A program made the position numbers and the translations under genes. Below the pieces are notes generated by a model. It did not search any database. It saw only the letters and a program-made list of their open reading frames with translations, and was not told the origin of the DNA. Of a DNA stretch of 64,000 nucleotides, positions 50,801 to 64,000 are shown piece by piece. Position 1 is the first letter of the stretch; every line of letters starts with the position of its first letter. This stretch comes from Symsagittifera roscoffensis. Taxonomy: Eukaryota > Xenacoelomorpha > Acoela > Convolutidae. Where the stretch lies: positions 66,373,277-66,437,276 of the forward strand of contig NC_087066.1 in assembly GCF_963678635.1 (NCBI RefSeq), written 5' to 3'.

Positions 50801-53800
50801 TTATTAATTTGGTTGAGTTTTTATGACAACCACTTTTCACCCCGAGAAACAAAAAAATAGTACTTCAAAAATGATACGCAAAAAAACGCTCTGAATTTTC
50901 TTGAAACTTTTCGAAGAAAACTTTTTTTGTGGTTTAATCATGGTAACAGCGCAAACTCGCAGTTCAGGTAATATCATGGTAACGGCGCAAACTCGCAGTT
51001 GTGCAAATGTTATTAATTTTGACAGTGATTCAAGGCAAGTTTCTCGGTTTTTTTTTGTGAATGTGACTGGGCGATTTAGTTCTCAATTAGACACCTTATT
51101 CTAGGGTTAGGATTTCTGAACGGTTTTTTGAAACCTCGAGCTCAAACAGTTTCTTATATGGATGTAACGACGATTCAAGCAATGAGAACAAAAAAGCAAT
51201 GGTCTTTGTTTTCGTGGTGAAAGTTATCTGACACCAACTGGTCTTAATGCCAATCAATGTTTTGTACGACGGCTTCCTAGCTCACTCCAAAGTTCAAAAA
51301 AAAAGCAGAAAATCAAATAGTTTAACATCAAAAATCTCAAAATTTAACTTCCATGTCTCGGTTTTATTTAATATTCGGGTATTTAATCGATATTTTTTGT
51401 TGAAAATTTGTCATTTTTTGAGCTTGGAGAACAAAAGTGAATTGAACAAATTTGATAACCAGTAGTTTTTATTTCAGAAAACCTTCAAAAAATTTATTAA
51501 TTTGGTTGAGTTTTTATGACAACCACTTTTCACCCCGAGAAACAAAAAAGTAATACTTGAAAAATGACACGCAAAAAAAACGATCCTGATTTTTCTGGAA
51601 ACTTGTTAAATAAACTTTTTGGTGATTTTTCTTCTCTACTGAGGTCATATCATGGTTACGACGCAAACTCTCAGTTGTGCAAATGTTAATAATTTTGAAA
51701 GTGATTCATGGCAAGTTTCTGGGTTTGTTTTTCCGTGAAAGTGACTGGACGATAAAGTTCTCAATTAGACACCTTATTCTAGTGCCAAGATTTCTGAACG
51801 ATTTTTAAAATCTCCAGCTCAAACAGTTTCTTATAGGGTTGTAACGACGATGCAAGCAGTGAGAACAAAGGAGCAATGGTCTCTGTTTTTGTAGTGAAAG
51901 TTATCTAACACCAACTGGTCTTAATTCCAATCAATGTTTTGTACGACGGCTTCCTAGCTCACTCCAAAATTTAAAAAAAAAGCAGAAAATCAAATAGTTT
52001 AACATCAAAAATCTCAAAATTTAACTTCCAGGTCTCGGTTTTATTTAAAATTCGGGTATTTAATCGATATTTTTCGTTAAAAATTTGTCATTTTTCTGAG
52101 CTTGGAGAACAAAAGTGAATTGAACAAATTTGATAACCAGTAGTTTTTATTTCAGAAAACCTTCAAAAAATTTATTAATTTGGTTGAGTTTTTATGACAA
52201 CCACTTTTCACCCCGAGAAACAAAAAAGTAATACTTGGAAAATGACACGCAAAAAAAACGCTCCTGATTTTTCTGGAAACTTGTTAAGTAAACTTTTTGG
52301 TGATTTTTCTTCTCTACTGAGGTCATATCATGGTTACGACGCAAACTCTCAGTTGTGCAAATGTTAATAATTTTGAAAGTGATTCATGGCAAGTTTCTGG
52401 GTTTGTTTTTCCGTGAAAGTGACTGGACGATAAAGTTCTCAATTAGACACCTTATTCTAGTGCCAAGATTTCTGAACGAATTTTAAAATCTCCAGCTCAA
52501 ACAGTTTCTTATAGGGTTGTAACGACGATGCAAGCAGTGAGAACAAAAGAGCAATGGTCTCTGTTTTTGTAGTGAAAGTGATCTAACACCAACTGGTCTT
52601 AATTCCAATCAATGTTTTGTACGACGGCTTCCTAGCTCACTCCAAAATTTAAAAAAAAAGCAGAAAATCAAATAGTTTAACATCAAAAATCTCAAAATTT
52701 AACTTCCAGGTCTCGGTTTTATTTAAAATTCGGGTATTTATTCGATATTTTTCGTTAAAAATTTGTCATTTTTCTGAGCTTGGAGAACAAAAGTGAATTG
52801 AACAAATTTGATAACCAGTAGTTTTTATTTCAGAAAACCTTCAAAAAATTTATTAATTTGGTTGAGTTTTTATGACAACCACTTTTCACCCCGAGAAACA
52901 AAAAAGTAATACTTGGAAAATGACACGCAAAAAAAACGCTCCTGATTTTTCTGGAAACTTGTTAAGTAAACTTTTTGGTGATTTTTCTTCTCTACTGAGG
53001 TCATATCATGGTTACGACGCAAACTCTCAGTTGTGCAAATGTTAATAATTTTGAAAGTGATTCATGGCAAGTTTCTGGGTTTGTTTTTCCGTGAAAGTGA
53101 CTGGACGATAAAGTTCTCAATTAGACACCTTATTCTAGTGCCGAGATTTCTGAACGAATTTTAAAATCTCCAGCTCAAACAGTTTCTTATATGGATGTAA
53201 CGACGATTCAAGCAATGAGAACAAAAAAGCAATGGTCTTTGTTTTCGTGGTGAAAGTTATCTGACACCAACTGGTCTTAATGCCAATCAATGTTTTGTAC
53301 GACGGCTTCCTAGCTCACTCCAAAGTTCAAAAAAAAAGCAGAAAATCAAATAGTTTAACATCAAAAATCTCAAAATTTAACTTCCATGTCTCGGTTTTAT
53401 TTAATATTCGGGTATTTAATCGATGTTTTTTGTTGAAAATTTGTCATTTTTTGAGCTTGGAGAACAAAAGTGAATTGAACAAATTTGATAACCAGTAGTT
53501 TTTATTTCAGAAAACCTTCAAAAAATTTATTAATTTGGTTGAGTTTTTATGATAACCACTTTTCACCCCGAGAAACAAAAAAGTAATACTTAAAAAATGA
53601 CACGCAAAAAAAACGCTCCTGATTTTTCTGGAAACTTGTTAAATAAACTTTTTGGTGATTTTTCTTCTCTACTGAGGTCATATCATGGTTACGACGCAAA
53701 CTCTCAGTTGTGCAAATGTTAATAATTTTGAAAGTGATTCATGGCAAGTTTCTGGGTTTGTTTTTCCGTGAAAGTGACTGGACGATAAAGTTCTCAATTA

Positions 53801-56800
53801 GACACCTTATTCTAGTGCCAAGATTTCTGAACGATTTTTAAAATCTCCAGCTCAAACAGTTTCTTATAGGGTTGTAACGACGATGCAAGCAGTGAGAACA
53901 AAGGAGCAATAGTCTCTGTTTTTGTAGTAAAAGTTATCTAACACCAACTGGTCTTAATTCCAATCAATGTTTTGTACGACGGCTTCCTAGCTCACTCCAA
54001 AATTTAAAAAAAAAGCAGAAAATCAAATAGTTTAACATCAAAAATCTCAAAATTTAACTTCCAGGTCTCGGTTTTATTTAAAATTCGGGTATTTAATCGA
54101 TATTTTTCGTTAAAAATTTGTCATTTTTCTGAGCTTGGAGAACAAAAGTGAATTGAACAAATTTGATAACCAGTAGTTTTTATTTCAGAAAACCTTCAAA
54201 AAATTTATTAATTTGGTTGAGTTTTTATGACAACCACTTTTCACCCCGAGAAACAAAAAAGTAATACTTGGAAAATGACACGCAAAAAAAACGCTCCTGA
54301 TTTTTCTGGAAACTTGTTAAGTAAACTTTTTGGTGATTTTTCTTCTCTACTGAGGTCATATCATGGTTACGACGCAAACTCTCAGTTGTGCAAATGTTAA
54401 TAATTTTGAAAGTGATTCATGGCAAGTTTCTGGGTTTGTTTTTCCGTGAAAGTGACTGGACGATAAAGTTCTCAATTAGACACCTTATTCTAGGGTCAAG
54501 ATTTCTGAACGAATTTTAAAATCTTCAGCTCAAACAGTTTCTTATAAGGTTGTAACGACGATCCAAGCAGTGAGAATAAAAAAAACAATGGTCTCTGTTT
54601 TTGTGGTTAAAGTTATCTAACACCAACCGGTCTTAATTACAATCTATATTTTGTACGACGGCTTCCTAGCTCACTCCAAATTTGAAACAAAGCAGAAAAT
54701 CAATTATTCGAACTTCAAGAATCACAAAAGTTAACTTCCAGGTCTCGGTTTTATTTTAAATTCGGGTAGTTAATCGATAATTTTCGTTATAAGTTTGTCA
54801 TTTTTCTGGGCTTGGAGAACAAAAGTGAATTGAAGCAGAAAATCAAATAGTTTAACATCAAAAATCTCAAAATTTAACTTCCAGGTCTCGGTTTTATTTA
54901 AAATTCGGGTATTTAATCGATATTTTTCGTTAAAAATTTGTCATTTTTCTGAGCTTGGAGAACAAAAGTGAATTGAACAAATTTGATAACCAGTAGTTTT
55001 TATTTCAGAAAACCTTCAAAAAATTTATTAATTTGGTTGAGTTTTTATGACAACCACTTTTCACCCCGAGAAACAAAAAAGTAATACTTGGAAAATGACA
55101 CGCAAAAAAAACGCTCCTGATTTTTCTGGAAACTTGTTAAGTAAACTTTTTGGTGATTTTTCTTCTCTACTGAGGTCATATCATGGTTACGACGCAAACT
55201 CTCAGTTGTGCAAATGTTAATAATTTTGAAAGTGATTCATGGCAAGTTTCTGGGTTTGTTTTTCCGTGAAAGTGACTGGACGATAAAGTTCTCAATTAGA
55301 CACCTTATTCTAGGGTCAAGATTTCTGAACGAATTTTAAAATCTTCAGCTCAAACAGTTTCTTATAAGGTTGTAACGACGATCCAAGCAGTGAGAATAAA
55401 AAAAACAATGGTCTCTGTTTTTGTGGTTAAAGTTATCTAACACCAACCGGTCTTAATTACAATCTATATTTTGTACGACGGCTTCCTAGCTCACTCCAAA
55501 TTTGAAACAAAGCAGAAAATCAATTATTCGAACATCAAGAATCACAAAAGTTAACTTCCAGGTCTCGGTTTTATTTTAAATTCGGGTAGTTAATCGATAA
55601 TTTTCGTTATAAGTTTGTCATTTTTCTGGGCTTGGAGAACAAAAGTGAATTGAAGCAGAAAATCAAATAGTTTAACATCAAAAATCTCAAAATTTAACTT
55701 CCAGGTCTCGGTTTTATTTAAAATTCGGGTATTTAATCGATATTTTTCGTTAAAAATTTGTCATTTTTCTGAGCTTGGAAAACAAAAGTGAATTGAACAA
55801 ATTTGATAACCAGTAGTTTTTATTTCAGAAAACCTTCAAAAAATTTATTAAATTGGTTGAGTTTTTATGACAACCACTTTTCACCCCGAGAAACAAAAAA
55901 GTAATACTTGAAAAATGACACGCAAAAAAACGCTCCTGATTTTTCTGGAAACTTGTTAAATAAACTTTTTGGTGAGTTTTCTTCTCTACTGAGGTCATAT
56001 CATGGTTACGACGCAAACTCTCAGTTGTGCAAATGTTAATAATTTTGAAAGTGATTCATGGCAAGTTTCTGGGTTTGTTTTTCCGTGAAAGTGACTGGAC
56101 GATAAAGTTCTCAATTAGACACCTTATTCTAGTGACAAGATTTCTGAACGAATTTTAAAAAATCTCCAGCTCAAACAGTTTCTTATAGGGTTGTAACGAC
56201 GATGCAAGCAGTGAGAACAAAGGAGCAATGGTCTCTGTTTTTGTAGTGAAAGTTATCTAACACCAACCGGTCTTAATTACAATCTATATTTTGTACGACG
56301 GCTTCCTAGCTCACTCCAAATTTGAAACAAAGCAGAAAATCAATTATTCGAACTTCAAGAATCACAAAAGTTAACTTCCAGGTCTCGGTTTTATTTTAAA
56401 TTCGGGTAGTTAATCGATAATTTTCGTTATAAGTTTGTCATTTTTCTGGGCTTGGAGAACAAAAGTGAATTGAAGCAGAAAATCAAATAGTTTAACATCA
56501 AAAATCTCAAAATTTAACTTCCAGGTCTCGGTTTTATTTAAAATTCGGGTATTTAATCGATATTTTTCGTTAAAAATTTGTCATTTTTCTGAGCTTGGAG
56601 AACAAAAGTGAATTGAACAAATTTGATAACCAGTAGTTTTTATTTCAGAAAACCTTCAAAAAATTTATTAATTTGGTTGAGTTTTTATGACAACCACTTT
56701 TCACCCCGAGAAACAAAAAAGTAATACTTGGAAAATGACACGCAAAAAAAACGCTCCTGATTTTTCTGGAAACTTGTTAAGTAAACTTTTTGGTGATTTT

Positions 56801-58960
56801 TCTTCTCTACTGAGGTCATATCATGGTTACGACGCAAACTCTCAGTTGTGCAAATGTTAATAATTTTGAAAGTGATTCATGGCAAGTTTCTGGGTTTGTT
56901 TTTCCGTGAAAGTGACTGGACGATAAAGTTCTCAATTAGACACCTTATTCTAGGGTCAAGATTTCTGAACGAATTTTAAAATCTTCAGCTCAAACAGTTT
57001 CTTATAAGGTTGTAACGACGATCCAAGCAGTGAGAATAAAAAAAACAATGGTCTCTGTTTTTGTGGTTAAAGTTATCTAACACCAACCGGTCTTAATTAC
57101 AATCTATATTTTGTACGACGGCTTCCTAGCTCACTCCAAATTTGAAACAAAGCAGAAAATCAATTATTCGAACTTCAAGAATCACAAAAGTTAACTTCCA
57201 GGTCTCGGTTTTATTTTAAATTCGGGTAGTTAATCGATAATTTTCGTTATAAGTTTGTCATTTTTCTGGGCTTGGAGAACAAAAGTGAATTGAAGCAGAA
57301 AATCAAATAGTTTAACATCAAAAATCTCAAAATTTAACTTCCAGGTCTCGGTTTTATTTAAAATTCGGGTATTTAATCGATATTTTTCGTTAAAAATTTG
57401 TCATTTTTCTGAGCTTGGAGAACAAAAGTGAATTGAACAAATTTGATAACCAGTAGTTTTTATTTCAGAAAACCTTCAAAAAATTTATTAATTTGGTTGA
57501 GTTTTTATGACAACCACTTTTCACCCCGAGAAACAAAAAAGTAATACTTGGAAAATGACACGCAAAAAAAACGCTCCTGATTTTTCTGGAAACTTGTTAA
57601 GTAAACTTTTTGGTGATTTTTCTTCTCTACTGAGGTCATATCATGGTTACGACGCAAACTCTCAGTTGTGCAAATGTTAATAATTTTGAAAGTGATTCAT
57701 GGCAAGTTTCTGGGTTTGTTTTTCCGTGAAAGTGACTGGACGATAAAGTTCTCAATTAGACACCTTATTCTAGGGTCAAGATTTCTGAACGAATTTTAAA
57801 ATCTTCAGCTCAAACAGTTTCTTATAAGGTTGTAACGACGATCCAAGCAGTGAGAATAAAAAAAACAATGGTCTCTGTTTTTGTGGTTAAAGTTATCTAA
57901 CACCAACCGGTCTTAATTACAATCTATATTTTGTACGACGGCTTCCTAGCTCACTCCAAATTTGAAACAAAGCAGAAAATCAATTATTCGAACATCAAGA
58001 ATCACAAAAGTTAACTTCCAGGTCTCGGTTTTATTTTAAATTCGGGTAGTTAATCGATAATTTTCGTTATAAGTTTGTCATTTTTCTGGGCTTGGAGAAC
58101 AAAAGTGAATTGAAGCAGAAAATCAAATAGTTTAACATCAAAAATCTCAAAATTTAACTTCCAGGTCTCGGTTTTATTTAAAATTCGGGTATTTAATTGA
58201 TATTTTTCGTTAAAAATTTGTCATTTTTCTGAGCTTGGAAAACAAAAGTGAATTGAACAAATTTGATAACCAGTAGTTTTTATTTCAGAAAACCTTCAAA
58301 AAATTTATTAAATTGGTTGAGTTTTTATGACAACCACTTTTCACCCCGAGAAACAAAAAAGTAATACTTGAAAAATGACACGCAAAAAAACGCTCCTGAT
58401 TTTTCTGGAAACTTGTTAAATAAACTTTTTGGTGAGTTTTCTTCTCTACTGAGGTCATATCATGGTTACGACGCAAACTCTCAGTTGTGCAAATGTTAAT
58501 AATTTTGAAAGTGATTCATGGCAAGTTTCTGGGTTTGTTTTTCCGTGAAAGTGACTGGACGATAAAGTTCTCAATTAGACACCTTATTCTAGTGACAAGA
58601 TTTCTGAACGAATTTTAAAAAATCTCCAGCTCAAACAGTTTCTTATAGGGTTGTAACGACGATGCAAGCAGTGAGAACAAAGGAGCAATGGTCTCTGTTT
58701 TTGTAGTGAAAGTTATCTAACACCAACTGGTCTTAATTCCGATCAATGTTTTGTACGACGGCTTCCTAGCTCACTCCAAAATTTAAAAAAAAGCAGAAAA
58801 TCAAATAGTTTAACTTCAAAAATCTCAAAATTTAACTTCCAGGTCTCGGTTTTATTTAAAATTCGGGTATTTAATCGATATTTTTCGTTAAAAATTTGTC
58901 ATTTTTCTGAGCTTGGAGAACAAAAGTGAATTGAACAAATTTGATAACCAGTAGTTTTTA
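47801..58960. repeat. Satellite array, homogeneous part (680- and 820-bp monomers)
   Basis: Using GTACGACGGCTTCCTAGCTC as anchor, spacings are about 680 bp between 51266 and 54650 and 820 bp between 54650 and 58749, with earlier mixed spacings. The 820-bp form is the 680-bp form with about 140 bp (CAGAAAATCAA... to ...AAAGTGAATTGAA) duplicated in tandem. Neighbouring units are nearly identical. Confidence 0.93.
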
Positions 58961-61900
58961 TTTCAGAAAACCTTAAAAAAATTTATTAATTTGGTTGAGT
59001 TTTTATGACAACCACTTTTCACCCCGAGAAACAAAAAAGTAATACTTGAAAAATGACACGCAAAAAAAAACGCTCCTGATTTTTCTGGAAACTTGTTAAA
59101 TAAACTTTTTGGTGATTTTTCTTCTCTACTGAGGTCATATCATGGTTACGACGCAAACTCTCAGTTGTGCAAATGTTAATAATTTTGAAAGTGATTCATG
59201 GCAAGTTTCTGGGTTTGTTTTTCCGTGAAAGTGACTGGACGATAAATTTGGTTACCAGTAATTCATGTGTCAGAAAACCTAAAAAATGTTTAGGAATGTT
59301 GATTTTTGTTATGACAAGCACTCAACACCCCGATAAACAAGAAGATAGTAAGTGAGAAATAATACGCAAAAAAATGCTTCTCAAGTTTACGAAAACTTGT
59401 TTTCGGTTCATTTCGTTAGAAAAAGTCCGTTTTGTCCGAATTTTATCTCAATCCACTTTTAGCGAAACATCAAGAAAACTAAGTAAACTTTGGACATCAG
59501 GTAGTTGTAAGTTTTCCAGAAATTTTTTTTGTTTGAACTTTTCTGGAAAAGACATGGGGACTAAATATTATTTTAGGAATTACAATTATGAAGTGCAACC
59601 GTGAATTCTACCATAGTTTTATAGTTTTCCATTTTATTTCAGTTTTTTGCTCAAGTTAAATTATGCAGAGGGAACTGAAAAATTTGCATTAAGTAGTATG
59701 AGAAAGCTTGGAAGTTTTTCAGAGAATCTTTTCCAAAGACTGCTTTTTGTTCTCATAACTTCTTTCAACAGCCACAGGTTATTTGACGATTTCCATCTGT
59801 TTTGTCACAATTCGCAATTAGAAACATAAATTCTTGGGTAAATGTGTCTCGACGATTTTTTCTTCTTGAGTTGAAACGGTTGCTAGTGGGGTTATAACAT
59901 AATTCAAACAAGGAGATCAGAAAAAAATTAGTTGTCTGAATTTGTAGTGAAAGTTACCTGACACCAACGTCTTAGTTCTAATCAATGTTTTGTACGACGG
60001 CTTCCTCGCTCACTCCAAACTTATCAAAAGCAGAAAACCAATTAATCGAACATCAAAAATCTCAAAAGTTAACTTCCAGGTCTCGAGTTTATTATTCGGG
60101 TATTAAACCGATACTTTTCGTTAAAAATTTGTCATTTTTCTGGGCTTGGAGAACCGAAGTGAATTGAACAAATTTAATAATCAATAATTTTTATTTCAGA
60201 AAACCTCAAAAAAGTTAATAATATGGTTAGTTTTTTTGCGGACCACTTTTCACTCCGAGAAACAAAAAAATAGTACTTGAAAAACGATACGCAAAAAAAA
60301 CACGCTCCTGAAGTTTCTGGAAATTTTTTAAATAAACTTTTTGGTGATTTTTGTTCTCTATTGAGGTAAGATCTTGGTTTCGGTGCAAACTCTCAGTTGT
60401 GCAAATGTTAATAATTTTGAAAGTGATTCATGGTAAGTTTCTGGGTTTGTTTTTCCGTGAAAGTGACTGGACGATAAAGTTCTCAATTAGACACCTTATT
60501 CTAGTGCCAAGATTTCTGAACGAATTTTAAAATCTCCAGCTCAAACAGTTTCTTATAGGGTTGTAACGACGATCCAAGCAGTGAGAATAAAAAAAACAAT
60601 GGTCTCTGTTTTTGTGGTTAAAGTTATCTAACACCAACCGGTCTTAATTACAATCTATATTTTGTACGACGGCTTCCTAGCTCACTCCAAATTTGAAACA
60701 AAGCAGAAAATCAATTATTCGAACTTCAAGAATCACAAAAGTTAACTTCCAGGTCTCGGTTTTATTTTAAATTCGGGTAGTTAATCGATAATTTTCGTTA
60801 TAAGTTTGTCATTTTTCTGGGCTTGGAGAACAAAAGTGAATTGAAGCAGAAAATCAAATAGTTTAACATCAAAAATCTCAAAATTTAACTTCCAGGTCTC
60901 GGTTTTATTTAAAATTCGGGTATTTAATCGATATTTTTCGTTAAAAATTTGTCATTTTTCTGAGCTTGGAGAACAAAAGTGAATTGAACAAATTTGATAA
61001 CCAGTAGTTTTTATTTCAGAAAACCTTCAAAAAATTTATTAATTTGGTTGAGTTTTTATGACAACCACTTTTCACCCCGAGAAACAAAAAAGTAATACTT
61101 GGAAAATGACACGCAAAAAAAACGCTCCTGATTTTTCTGGAAACTTGTTAAGTAAACTTTTTGGTGATTTTTCTTCTCTACTGAGGTCATATCATGGTTA
61201 CGACGCAAACTCTCAGTTGTGCAAATGTTAATAATTTTGAAAGTGATTCATGGCAAGTTTCTGGGTTTGTTTTTCCGTGAAAGTGACTGGACGATAAAGT
61301 TCTCAATTAGACACCTTATTCTAGGGTCAAGATTTCTGAACGAATTTTAAAATCTTCAGCTCAAACAGTTTCTTATAAGGTTGTAACGACGATCCAAGCA
61401 GTGAGAATAAAAAAAACAATAGTCTCTGTTTTTGTGGTTAAAGTTATCTAACACCAACCGGTCTTAATTACAATCTATATTTTGTACGACGGCTTCCTAG
61501 CTCACTCCAAATTTGAAACAAAGCAGAAAATCAATTATTCGAACTTCAAGAATCACAAAAGTTAACTTCCAGGTCTCGGTTTTATTTTAAATTCGGGTAG
61601 TTAATCGATAATTTTCGTTATAAGTTTGTCATTTTTCTGGGCTTGGAGAACAAAAGTGAATTGAAGCAGAAAATCAAATAGTTTAACATCAAAAATCTCA
61701 AAATTTAACTTCCAGGTCTCGGTTTTATTTAAAATTCGGGTATTTAATCGATATTTTTCGTTAAAAATTTGTCATTTTTCTGAGCTTGGAGAACAAAAGT
61801 GAATTGAACAAATTTGATAACCAGTAGTTTTTATTTCAGAAAACCTTCAAAAAATTTATTAATTTGGTTGAGTTTTTATGACAACCACTTTTCACCCCGA

Positions 61901-64000
61901 GAAACAAAAAAGTAATACTTGGAAAATGACACGCAAAAAAAACGCTCCTGATTTTTCTGGAAACTTGTTAAGTAAACTTTTTGGTGATTTTTCTTCTCTA
62001 CTGAGGTCATATCATGGTTACGACGCAAACTCTCAGTTGTGCAAATGTTAATAATTTTGAAAGTGATTCATGGCAAGTTTCTGGGTTTGTTTTTCCGTGA
62101 AAGTGACTGGACGATAAAGTTCTCAATTAGACACCTTATTCTAGTGACAAGATTTCTGAACGAATTTTAAAAAATCTCCAGCTCAAACAGTTTCTTATAG
62201 GGTTGTAACGACGATGCAAGCAGTGAGAACAAAGGAGCAATGGTCTCTGTTTTTGTAGTGAAAGTTATCTAACACCAACTGGTCTTAATTCCGATCAATG
62301 TTTTGTACGACGGCTTCCTAGCTCACTCCAAAATTTAAAAAAAAGCAGAAAATCAAATAGTTTAACTTCAAAAATCTCAAAATTTAACTTCCAGGTCTCG
62401 GTTTTATTTAAAATTCGGGTATTTAATCGATATTTTTCGTTAAAAATTTGTCATTTTTCTGAGCTTGGAGAACAAAAGTGAATTGAACAAATTTGATAAC
62501 CAGTAGTTTTTATTTCAGAAAACCTTAAAAAAATTTATTAATTTGGTTGAGTTTTTATGACAACCACTTTTCACCCCGAGAAACAAAAAAGTAATACTTG
62601 AAAAATGACACGCAAAAAAAAACGCTCCTGATTTTTCTGGAAACTTGTTAAATAAACTTTTTGGTGATTTTTCTTCTCTACTGAGGTCATATCATGGTTA
62701 CGACGCAAACTCTCAGTTGTGCAAATGTTAATAATTTTGAAAGTGATTCATGGCAAGTTTCTGGGTTTGTTTTTCCGTGAAAGTGACTGGACGATAAATT
62801 TGGTTACCAGTAATTCATGTGTCAGAAAACCTAAAAAATGTTTAGGAATGTTGATTTTTGTTATGACAAGCACTCAACACCCCGATAAACAAGAAGATAG
62901 TAAGTGAGAAATAATACGCAAAAAAATGCTTCTCAAGTTTACGAAAACTTGTTTTCGGTTCATTTCGTTAGAAAAAGTCCGTTTTGTCCGAATTTTATCT
63001 CAATCCACTTTTAGCGAAACATCAAGAAAACTAAGTAAACTTTGGACATCAGGTAGTTGTAAGTTTTCCAGAAATTTTTTTTGTTTGAACTTTTCTGGAA
63101 AAGACATGGGGACTAAATATTATTTTAGGAATTACAATTATGAAGTGCAACCGTGAATTCTACCATAGTTTTATAGTTTTCCATTTTATTTCAGTTTTTT
63201 GCTCAAGTTAAATTATGCAGAGGGAACTGAAAAATTTGCATTAAGTAGTATGAGAAAGCTTGGAAGTTTTTCAGAGAATCTTTTCCAAAGACTGCTTTTT
63301 GTTCTCATAACTTCTTTCAACAGCCACAGGTTATTTGACGATTTCCATCTGTTTTGTCACAATTCGCAATTAGAAACATAAATTCTTGGGTAAATGTGTC
63401 TCGACGATTTTTTCTTCTTGAGTTGAAACGGTTGCTAGTGGGGTTATAACATAATTCAAACAAGGAGATCAGAAAAAAATTAGTTGTCTGAATTTGTAGT
63501 GAAAGTTACCTGACACCAACGTCTTAGTTCTAATCAATGTTTTGTACGACGGCTTCCTCGCTCACTCCAAACTTATCAAAAGCAGAAAACCAATTAATCG
63601 AACATCAAAAATCTCAAAAGTTAACTTCCAGGTCTCGAGTTTATTATTCGGGTATTAAACCGATACTTTTCGTTAAAAATTTGTCATTTTTCTGGGCTTG
63701 GAGAACCGAAGTGAATTGAACAAATTTAATAATCAATAATTTTTATTTCAGAAAACCTCAAAAAAGTTAATAATATGGTTAGTTTTTTTGCGGACCACTT
63801 TTCACTCCGAGAAACAAAAAAATAGTACTTGAAAAACGATACGCAAAAAAAACACGCTCCTGAAGTTTCTGGAAATTTTTTAAATAAACTTTTTGGTGAT
63901 TTTTGTTCTCTATTGAGGTAAGATCTTGGTTTCGGTGCAAACTCTCAGTTGTGCAAATGTTAATAATTTTGAAAGTGATTCATGGCAAGTTTCTGGGTTT
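58285..64000. repeat. Satellite higher-order repeat with a period of about 3.55 kb
   Basis: The order of monomers is 680, 1230, 820, 820, then 680, 1230 again. Anchor pairs 58749/62304 and 59990/63543 are about 3,555 bp apart. Translations of four arbitrary frames (for example 59374-59604 and 62926-63156) are identical, so the copies are almost the same over more than 1 kb. The array runs off the window. Confidence 0.93.

Noticed and set aside
48646-63719. 60-76-codon frames recurring in the satellite (for example 58285-58476 and 59374-59604)
   Set aside because: They appear only in units with particular single-base variants, shift frame between units, and have no recognisable domain.

Overview
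The window is metazoan (invertebrate) genomic DNA. It holds a spliced nuclear-receptor gene with a GT-AG intron, a giant Ty3/gypsy-type LTR retroelement, a decayed Penelope-like reverse transcriptase, tRNA-derived repeats, and about 19 kb of satellite DNA. The T-rich intergenic DNA with many TTTTCAG-like strings, and the style of the element's accessory proteins, suggest a nematode. I cannot fix the species from sequence alone. No bacterial-style operons, rRNA or CRISPR are present.

Layout. 1-1628 is the 3' end of a plus-strand LTR element: a C-terminal coding fragment, a 3' untranslated region and most of its 3' LTR. 1629-24364 is a minus-strand Ty3/gypsy element of about 22.7 kb, inserted inside that LTR, which resumes at 24425 and ends at 24611. 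The two LTRs of the giant element differ by three substitutions and one 35-bp indel, so the insertion is young. On the minus strand its order is: 5' LTR, a 2.4-kb leader with a 15-17 bp minisatellite, gag in two overlapping frames, protease-RT-RNase H, integrase, integrase tail plus a macro domain of TARG1/OARD1 type, a 0.44-kb spacer, then about 9 kb of accessory coding sequence. The accessory part begins with a coiled coil and two SGNH (GDSL) hydrolase-like domains and continues in proteins I do not recognise. Four in-frame stops (TGA, TAA, TAG, TAG) and several frame changes split the reading frame.

24612-25270 carries older relatives of the same LTR. 25271-43300 is T-rich, mostly non-coding DNA with decayed mobile-element fragments, tRNA-like repeats and local tandem repeats. 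It also holds a few weak minus-strand coding candidates: a short secreted CUB-like protein at 37762-38121 and possible exons near 39.4 kb and 42.9 kb. 43301-44911 is a two-exon gene for an NR4A-like (NGFI-B/DHR38/NHR-6 group) nuclear receptor with an enlarged second zinc-finger loop. From about 45168 to the end is a complex satellite with monomers of about 680, 820 and 1230 bp and a higher-order repeat of about 3.55 kb. It is divergent beside the gene and nearly identical at the right end.

How the parts fit. The element should supply its own capsid, protease, reverse transcriptase, RNase H and integrase. The macro domain and SGNH domains are cargo not expected in a standard Ty3/gypsy element and suggest an ADP-ribose-linked and an esterase-like function. 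This copy looks disabled by stops and frameshifts unless some are recoded.
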